From the NCBI GenBank assembly GCA_900317215.1, contig ONFW01000196.1:1-19465 (forward strand): DNA of 19,465 nt, read 5' to 3'. Below are positions 14,358 to 19,465 of this stretch, one piece after another; position 1 is the first letter of the stretch, and the number at the start of each line of letters is the position of its first letter. A program made the position numbers and the translations under genes. The notes under the pieces are model-generated. The model had not been told where the DNA came from. It saw only the letters and a program-made list of their open reading frames with translations, and ran no database searches. Origin of the DNA: an uncultured Eubacteriales bacterium. GTDB taxonomy: Bacteria; Bacillota; Clostridia; Oscillospirales; Acutalibacteraceae.

Positions 14358-15278
14358 TTACATTACACTCCGCAGAGCCTCTGCCATTCTCTCAGCCTCT
14401 CTGCGGGCCGCCATAGCATAGTCGTCCTCGCATGCGCCCTCTTCCTTCTTCCACGCGCACATTATTCCTCTTGAGCTGTTAACTATGGCTCCGAGTCCGT
14501 TTTTGTCAAAGGCAGGCGCAACATCTCCTGCTCCGCCTCCCTGTGCGCCGTAGCCCGGCACAAGGAAAAACGTATGCGGCAAGGCCTTTCTCAGCTCGCC
14601 AAGCTGTTCCGGATAGGTAGCTCCCACTACTGCGCCCACACCTGAATATCCGTATTTTCCGGGAAGCTCCTCTCCCCATTTTTCACACATATCTCCCATT
14701 GTGCGGTATATCGTCATACCGTCCTCAAGCCTTCTGTCCTGAAGCTCGCCCGAGGAGGGATTAGATGTCTTTACGAGAACAAAAAGTCCCTTGTCATATT
14801 CTCTGCATACACTGAGCACAGGCTTTACGCCGTCCGTGCCGAGATACGCATTTACCGTCAGCGCATCTCCGCCGAAGGGCTCAAGGCTTTCGCCCTCAAC
14901 CTCAGTTACGCCCAGATGCGCCTTTGCATACGCCTCCATCGTTGTACCGATATCATTCCTCTTGGCATCTGTTATCACAAACATACCCTTGCTTTTAGCA
15001 TACACTATCGTTCGCCTGAGAGCTCTTACGCCCTGCCAGCCATACATCTCATAATATGCCGCCTGGGGCTTTACCGCAGGCACTATATCGCACAGAGCGT
15101 CTATAAGTCCCTTGTTGAATTCATAAAGTGCCTCCGCAGCGCCTTCAAGAGTCCTGCCGTATTTTGCAAAGGCGGCACTCTTTATGGCTGAGGGTATAAA
15201 ATCAAGCTTAGGGTCAAGACCCGCCACAGTGGGATTGTTTGTTCTTTTTATTGCTTCGATAAGCCTGTCAAATGACAT
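14358..15278 (-). CDS. pyrF: Orotidine 5'-phosphate decarboxylase (type 2)
   Basis: Converts OMP to UMP, the last step of de novo pyrimidine synthesis, in the cytosol. The 306-residue length and the motif DAKRNDIGTT (104-113, with Asp104, Lys106 and Asp109 forming the catalytic charged set) identify the longer type 2 subfamily. AGLDPKLD at the N-terminus and VPGYGAQGGGAGD (phosphate-binding loop) agree. GGAGG lies 8 nt before the ATG. It is 17 nt downstream of pyrC and followed by a terminator, forming a two-gene pyrimidine unit; the other pyr genes are not in the window. Confidence 0.96.
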   Translation of the reverse strand: MSFDRLIEAIKRTNNPTVAGLDPKLDFIPSAIKSAAFAKYGRTLEGAAEALYEFNKGLIDALCDIVPAVKPQAAYYEMYGWQGVRALRRTIVYAKSKGMFVITDAKRNDIGTTMEAYAKAHLGVTEVEGESLEPFGGDALTVNAYLGTDGVKPVLSVCREYDKGLFVLVKTSNPSSGELQDRRLEDGMTIYRTMGDMCEKWGEELPGKYGYSGVGAVVGATYPEQLGELRKALPHTFFLVPGYGAQGGGAGDVAPAFDKNGLGAIVNSSRGIMCAWKKEEGACEDDYAMAARREAERMAEALRSVM

Positions 15279-15295
15279 ATCTCATACCTCCGTTA

Positions 15296-16558
15296 TCATA
15301 ATTCGTTGAATACTATTCTTCCGCAGTAAACGGTCAGCTTCACCTTTGCAGAAAGCTCCAGTCCCTTGAAGGGGGTGTTTTTCGATCTGCCGTGAAGCTT
15401 TTCGGGATTGACTGTCCATTTCTCTTTTTTGTAAAGCATCAGATCCGCAGGCTGACCCTCTTTGAGAGTGCCGCCATATGTATGGAGTATACGGGCGGGC
15501 TCCGTAGACATTTTTCGCAGAAGCTCCGTTTCGCTCATATAGCCACCCTCAACAAGCACGGTATATGCTGCCGCAAATGAGGTCTCCATTCCTATAGACC
15601 CGTTGGGAGCCTTTACAAAATCCGCCTTTTCCTGAGGGGTATGCGGAGCATGATCTGTTGCTATTGCGTCTATCGTCCCGTCGCAAAGAGCCTCTATCAT
15701 CGCAAGACGATCCCGCTCCGTTCTCAGGGGGGGATTCATGCGATAATCTGCATCACGCCTGAGAAGCTCCCTTTCGGTCAGCATCAGATAATGCGGAGCC
15801 GTTTCAGCCGTAACAGCAACGCCTCTTTTTTTTGCATCCCTTATCATTGCCGCAGAGGTCCTTGTGCTGACATGGCAGATATGAACGGGCAGGCCGTAGG
15901 ATTCAGCAAGAGCTATTTCCCTTGCCGTGCCTGCGTCCTCGGCTGCTGCCGGCATTCCCTTGACTCCCAGAGCCTCTGATACCTCGCCCTCGTTCACCTT
16001 GCCTCCAGCAAGGAAGGGATCCTCACAGTGCGCCGTAACAGGGATCCCGAGCTGCTTTGCTTTTTTCATAGCTCTGACCATTATAGAGGTGTCGAGCACA
16101 GGGACTCCGTCATCAGACAGCGCCGAGATACCCTCCTTAAACAGCGCATCTATATCTGTTGCCTCATGACCGCAAAGGCCCTTTGTTATTGCGCCGACAA
16201 CGTGTACACCGGCATCGGCGTCCTTCGCCTTTTCAAGGATATATCGTACCGTTTCCGGGCTGTCGACAGAGGGGATCGTATTCGGCATTGCAAGAAGCTG
16301 AGTAACTCCTCCTGCTGCCGCGGCTCTGCAGCCCGAGAGAACGTCCTCCTTTTCGGTCTGTCCCGGGTCACGCAGATGAACATGAAGGTCGATAAGCCCC
16401 GGTGCGGCGCTCAGGCCTTCTCCGTCTATCACTGCCGTATCGCTGTCAGGCTCAAAGGGCTGAGAGAACTTCCCGTCCCTTATAAAAACACTTCCATTTT
16501 CTATGATGTCCTTTTCAGGATCAACGATACGCACATTTTTTATAATAAGACTGTCCAT
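15296..16558 (-). CDS. pyrC: Dihydroorotase (class I)
   Basis: Zinc amidohydrolase that interconverts carbamoyl-aspartate and dihydroorotate, the third step of UMP synthesis. The 420-residue protein has DLHVHLRDPG (metal His59, His61), substrate motif MPNT (91-94), SDDGVPV with Asp149/Asp150 at the bridging-ligand position typical of class I (no carbamylated Lys), metal His177 (VTAHCED) and His229 (ICHVST), and catalytic TDHAPHT (Asp302). AAAGGATG precedes the ATG by about 6 nt. It is 98 nt downstream of the large membrane-protein gene with no terminator between, so it may have its own promoter or be partly read from upstream. I see no PyrR-type attenuator. Confidence 0.96.
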   Translation of the reverse strand: MDSLIIKNVRIVDPEKDIIENGSVFIRDGKFSQPFEPDSDTAVIDGEGLSAAPGLIDLHVHLRDPGQTEKEDVLSGCRAAAAGGVTQLLAMPNTIPSVDSPETVRYILEKAKDADAGVHVVGAITKGLCGHEATDIDALFKEGISALSDDGVPVLDTSIMVRAMKKAKQLGIPVTAHCEDPFLAGGKVNEGEVSEALGVKGMPAAAEDAGTAREIALAESYGLPVHICHVSTRTSAAMIRDAKKRGVAVTAETAPHYLMLTERELLRRDADYRMNPPLRTERDRLAMIEALCDGTIDAIATDHAPHTPQEKADFVKAPNGSIGMETSFAAAYTVLVEGGYMSETELLRKMSTEPARILHTYGGTLKEGQPADLMLYKKEKWTVNPEKLHGRSKNTPFKGLELSAKVKLTVYCGRIVFNEL

Positions 16559-16656
16559 AAGCTCATCCTTTCTGTATTTTCAGCCTCAGCTATAAGGCTG
16601 CGGAAAGAGATCACCGAATATCATGCAGTGAGCAGCGTCCGAAAATATACAAAGGC

Positions 16657-19383
16657 TTACTCCTCGTCCTCGGGAGCCTGTGCCTCTGACGAAAAGAATT
16701 TTCTGAGTCTGCTGCCGAAGGAGCCTCCGGACTTCTTCCTGTTATGCTCCTTTATAAGTATTTCCTTGTCGGCAGAAGCGCCGAACGGATCATCGGCCTG
16801 CTCGTAGCCTGTATAATATTCAAATGTGCCGCCGTTATCGGATGCCGCATTCAATTCGGGCTCTGACGGCTGATAATCAGCCTGCCCGAACACAGCCTCG
16901 GTATTATGGGGTCTTGCAGTTTCAACAAAGGGCTGAGGTATATTTGAGGTGCTGAAGCGCTGTGCATAAGCGTGATTCTTCGGCATAGACCTTACCATTT
17001 CCTCATATTTTGCGTTGTATTCCTCCGCATTTACGCTGTCGAGTCTTGGGATCCTTGTGAATACGGTCTGCATAGGGATAATGGGATTCCTCTTTGGCAG
17101 CGGATGCTCAAAGATTATTCCGCAGTTACGCTCAAAATCAGCTCTGTCCTTGTCCTCCTTTGTCTCCTCCGGCTTTTCTGCGGGCTTTTCCGCAGTCTCC
17201 GGCTCGGACTTGACAGCCTTAACTCCCTCAAAGAATTCCTCCTCCGTTTCGGGAGTGAGGCTCTCCTGCTCCGCCTTCTTTTTCTCCTCGGCTATGTCAC
17301 TCTCGTCCTTTGCTCTGACAACAAACGGATTTTCCTCGTTCTCCGCTTTGAAGGCGTTATATATCTCGTTGTCCCTCGCCGTCTCAAAGCCGAGCTCAGC
17401 CATTTTCCTGTCTCTTTCCTCCTTGAAATTGGAGGCATCTCTGATCTCGATATCCACAGGCTTTCCGCTTAGCTCGTTGAGCGCTCCTATTACAAGACTT
17501 CCGTCCTCTGATCTTGATATTTCAAGCTCAATTGTGTTTCCTTCCTTATTTCGGTCACTGCCGGTCTTTTCTTCATTTATCTTTGTGTCAACGCTGTTTT
17601 CTGTCATATCCTGTATTATCTCCTTGTCATCATCCGGCAAAAGCTGTGTGCCGTTCTCGTTTCTTTCCGTTTTGCTTATTTCCCTGCCTACCTCATCACT
17701 TGCGGTTCTGAGTCTGTCTATCATCATATTGAAGAAAGATGCCTCCACAGCTCTTACCTCTTCGGCTTTTTCCTCAGGACTTACGCTTTCCTCCTCGGGT
17801 CTTGTGACCTTTATCTCCTCCTCTGAGGGTATCTCTTGCTTTTCAGGCTCTGCAGAAGGTACGGGTCTGAATTTTCCGAAACGCTTCTCAAAGGCAGTAA
17901 GAGATCTTTCCTCGGTCTTCTCAGGTTCCGGCTCGGGCTTTTCCTGCTCGGGCTTCTCCGGTTCGGGCTTCTCCTGCTCGGACTTCTCCGGTTCGGACTT
18001 CTCCGGTTCGGGCTTCTCCGGTTCGGACTTCTCCTGCTCGGACATCTCCGGTTCGGGCTTTTCCGGCTCACTGCTGCTAAGCTTGTCCTCGTCACCGACC
18101 TGCTCTATTTCTGTTCTGCGCTTTTCCACCCGGGCAAAAACTATGTTCTCGCCGTTCTCGTCCTTTTCGTCCTGCATATCGGCGGCTGTCTTTATCAGTA
18201 TGCCGTCCTCAGCGTGCTTCTCTGCGGAAGCCTCATAGCTATTCTCATCGGGCAGCTCAATGATCCCGGTATCCTCAAGGGAGTTTACAAACGAAGCCTT
18301 TGATAAATCCTCATATGTCATAGGCTTGCTCTCAGCTTCTTCCTCGGCGATATCCTTGTAGGACATCACCGATGGAACAAAGCCCTCCTCAACAGGAGAA
18401 TCAGAGAATGCCTCCAGATCCTTTACCGTAACAGGCTCGTGTATTTTCTCTCCGGGATCATCATTTTTTTCGGGCTCAGGAGCAGGCTCTGAGGGTCTTT
18501 TCAAGGCGTTCTTCTTCGATCTCTTATATTTTATTCCTGTGATTATCATTATCATAAGTGCGATGACGCCTATGATCGAAGCAGCGATAATATATATGTA
18601 CCTGATATCAATGTCCGCTACCGACAAGGAGTGCGATACATCCTCACGGGAAGGCTCAACCTCTATGCCGTCAAATCTCACCGTTTCCATTATCTCATTA
18701 AGGCGCACCTTATTGGGATCGCTGTCGGCAGGAGCTACGGTCTGGTAGGTTATCCTGACATTTTTACCGTTGATTATAGTATACTCCTGTATACCGGTCA
18801 CATTATTCTCTCCGTTGTTATATTCGATCGTAAAGGTAAGGAAAAGCACTCCGCCGAATCGGTTCTTTGCACAGCCGGTATAGATTTCCGACTCAAGAAG
18901 CTTATCTATTATCTGCTGCAGATTCTTCTCGCTGATGGACGAAAGACTGCCAATGGTGTTAGTATCCTCGTTTTCGCTCTCCATTACGCTGACCACCCAC
19001 GAGAAATCCTTTGCATTCGCACGCAGGTAGATATCGTTTGCCTCAAACTCCTCCATGACCTTTTTCTTATCTGTACGATTCAGAGAAAGAACAGGGTCGT
19101 TTTCGTCGGTATTCCTTGTTATAACATACATATCGGACGGGATCGAAATATTCATGTCCGCCTCGTCTATCCTGTACTCCATCATTCTGACAGGCTTGCT
19201 CTCTTCGCTCTCCTCCACAGCTCCGCCGCTCTGCGCTGCGCTGTCTTGTGCAGCGCTTTCCTGTTCTTCAGCAGACTGCACGGAAGCTACGCTGACAGCA
19301 CTGTCCTCCGGCTCCGCAAAGGCTGGCACGGAAAAGCAGAGACTAATCAGAGCTGCCGTCAGGATGGCAGTCAATCTTTTCAT
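16657..19383 (-). CDS. Large single-pass membrane protein with extracellular DcrB/PsbP-like domain and long acidic cytoplasmic tail
   Basis: A 908-residue protein of unknown function. Signal peptide 1-23 (AFA cleavage); a Ser/Ala/Glu-rich spacer; a compact extracellular domain (about 70-240) whose pattern (NISIPSDMYVITR at the start, LNEIMETVRF at the end) recalls DcrB/PsbP-like folds (inference); one membrane helix (about 258-283) followed by a basic stop-transfer KYKRSKK; then a roughly 620-residue tail rich in Glu, Lys, Pro and Ser, presumably cytoplasmic and largely disordered. About ten pentapeptide repeats lie at 438-490. Ordered-looking blocks occur later (LVIGALNELSGKPVDIEIRD; IFEHPLPKRNPIIPMQTVFT), and the C-terminus is a short basic helix plus acidic end. 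The ATG at 19383 has AAGGAGG 7 nt upstream; an in-frame upstream start at 19446 lacks support. Confidence 0.83.
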   Translation of the reverse strand: MKRLTAILTAALISLCFSVPAFAEPEDSAVSVASVQSAEEQESAAQDSAAQSGGAVEESEESKPVRMMEYRIDEADMNISIPSDMYVITRNTDENDPVLSLNRTDKKKVMEEFEANDIYLRANAKDFSWVVSVMESENEDTNTIGSLSSISEKNLQQIIDKLLESEIYTGCAKNRFGGVLFLTFTIEYNNGENNVTGIQEYTIINGKNVRITYQTVAPADSDPNKVRLNEIMETVRFDGIEVEPSREDVSHSLSVADIDIRYIYIIAASIIGVIALMIMIITGIKYKRSKKNALKRPSEPAPEPEKNDDPGEKIHEPVTVKDLEAFSDSPVEEGFVPSVMSYKDIAEEEAESKPMTYEDLSKASFVNSLEDTGIIELPDENSYEASAEKHAEDGILIKTAADMQDEKDENGENIVFARVEKRRTEIEQVGDEDKLSSSEPEKPEPEMSEQEKSEPEKPEPEKSEPEKSEQEKPEPEKPEQEKPEPEPEKTEERSLTAFEKRFGKFRPVPSAEPEKQEIPSEEEIKVTRPEEESVSPEEKAEEVRAVEASFFNMMIDRLRTASDEVGREISKTERNENGTQLLPDDDKEIIQDMTENSVDTKINEEKTGSDRNKEGNTIELEISRSEDGSLVIGALNELSGKPVDIEIRDASNFKEERDRKMAELGFETARDNEIYNAFKAENEENPFVVRAKDESDIAEEKKKAEQESLTPETEEEFFEGVKAVKSEPETAEKPAEKPEETKEDKDRADFERNCGIIFEHPLPKRNPIIPMQTVFTRIPRLDSVNAEEYNAKYEEMVRSMPKNHAYAQRFSTSNIPQPFVETARPHNTEAVFGQADYQPSEPELNAASDNGGTFEYYTGYEQADDPFGASADKEILIKEHNRKKSGGSFGSRLRKFFSSEAQAPEDEE
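17912..18070 (-). repeat. In-frame 15-nt tandem repeats (Glu-Lys-Pro/Ser-Glu-Pro/Gln)
   Basis: About ten imperfect 15-nt units inside the large membrane-protein gene encode E-K-[P/S]-E-[P/Q], forming a charged, Pro-rich stretch. One unit has two extra residues (EPEP) and the last is E-K-T-E-E. Near-identity of some neighbouring units suggests recent slippage; copy number may vary between strains. Confidence 0.9.
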
Positions 19384-19451
19384 ATTTTTTCCTCCTTGCA
19401 AATTATATTCCTTTGAAGGGTCTGTTCTGATATTACATTTACACACAGTAC

Positions 19452-19457
19452 ATTATA
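19452..19457 (-). promoter_or_regulatory. Candidate -10 box for the large membrane-protein gene
   Basis: A perfect TATAAT on the minus strand at 19457-19452; its -35 box would fall beyond the window edge. A second TATAAT at 19407-19402 is too close to the ATG to leave a normal leader and has only a poor -35. Confidence 0.45.
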
Positions 19458-19465
19458 CTTTATCA

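Noticed and set aside
16581..16600. Short inverted repeat CAGCC/GGCTG in the pyrC leader as a PyrR attenuator or terminator
   Set aside because: Only a 5-bp stem with a 10-nt loop, no T-run on either strand, and no match to the PyrR-binding loop consensus as I know it.
17912..18070. Regular short repeats resembling a CRISPR array
   Set aside because: The units are 15 nt, directly abutting, without spacers, and keep a pentapeptide reading frame. No cas genes are present.
17015..18238. Long plus-strand open frame (about 407 codons) opposite the large membrane-protein gene
   Set aside because: Its translation is Ser/Leu/Phe low complexity produced by reading the complement of Glu/Lys-rich codons. 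There is no RBS or domain, and the minus-strand gene has a signal peptide, membrane helix and strong RBS.

Overview
The window looks like ordinary chromosome from a low-to-moderate GC, Gram-positive anaerobe of the class Clostridia, probably Ruminococcaceae (Ruminococcus or a close relative). That assignment is an inference from strong AGGAGG-type ribosome binding sites, several lipoproteins with Cys lipoboxes, a DUF6442-like protein paired with a small XRE regulator, a type 2 PyrF and a class I PyrC, and secreted or anchored proteins of a kind common in ruminococci. I see no phage, insertion sequence, integrase or CRISPR array.

Layout. 1-125: tRNA-Tyr(GUA) and its terminator. 195-2910 (minus): a promoter drives an Lrp/AsnC regulator, a class I aminotransferase (GTGA overlap) and ispE, ended by a strong terminator. 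2956-3773 (minus): a small membrane protein and an XRE regulator (ATGA overlap) behind a promoter whose -35 box lies inside an 18-bp palindrome. 3851-6600 (plus): a metal-uptake ABC operon (binding lipoprotein, ATPase, permease) under a textbook promoter with a perfect 7-1-7 Fur-family box just upstream. 6695-8776 (plus): a secreted, membrane-anchored S41-family peptidase-like protein carrying a dockerin-style calcium-loop motif.

8828-10666 (minus): two lipoproteins of unknown function in one unit. 10802-13068 (minus): a YfbK-like von Willebrand A protein with no secretion signal, followed by an unrecognised 122-residue protein. 13176-14098 (minus): a patatin-like hydrolase with its terminator. 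14298-16558 (minus): pyrC then pyrF (UMP synthesis). 16657-19383 (minus): a 908-residue single-pass membrane protein with a roughly 620-residue acidic tail containing about ten pentapeptide repeats.

The best-supported new-looking points are the Fur-box-controlled metal transporter whose binding protein has Asp in place of the third ligand His, the palindrome over the XRE-operon promoter, the cytosolic VWA protein with its small partner, the calcium-loop motif inside the S41 protein, and the large acidic-tailed membrane protein. Nothing seen here amounts to proof of a new defence or mobile system.
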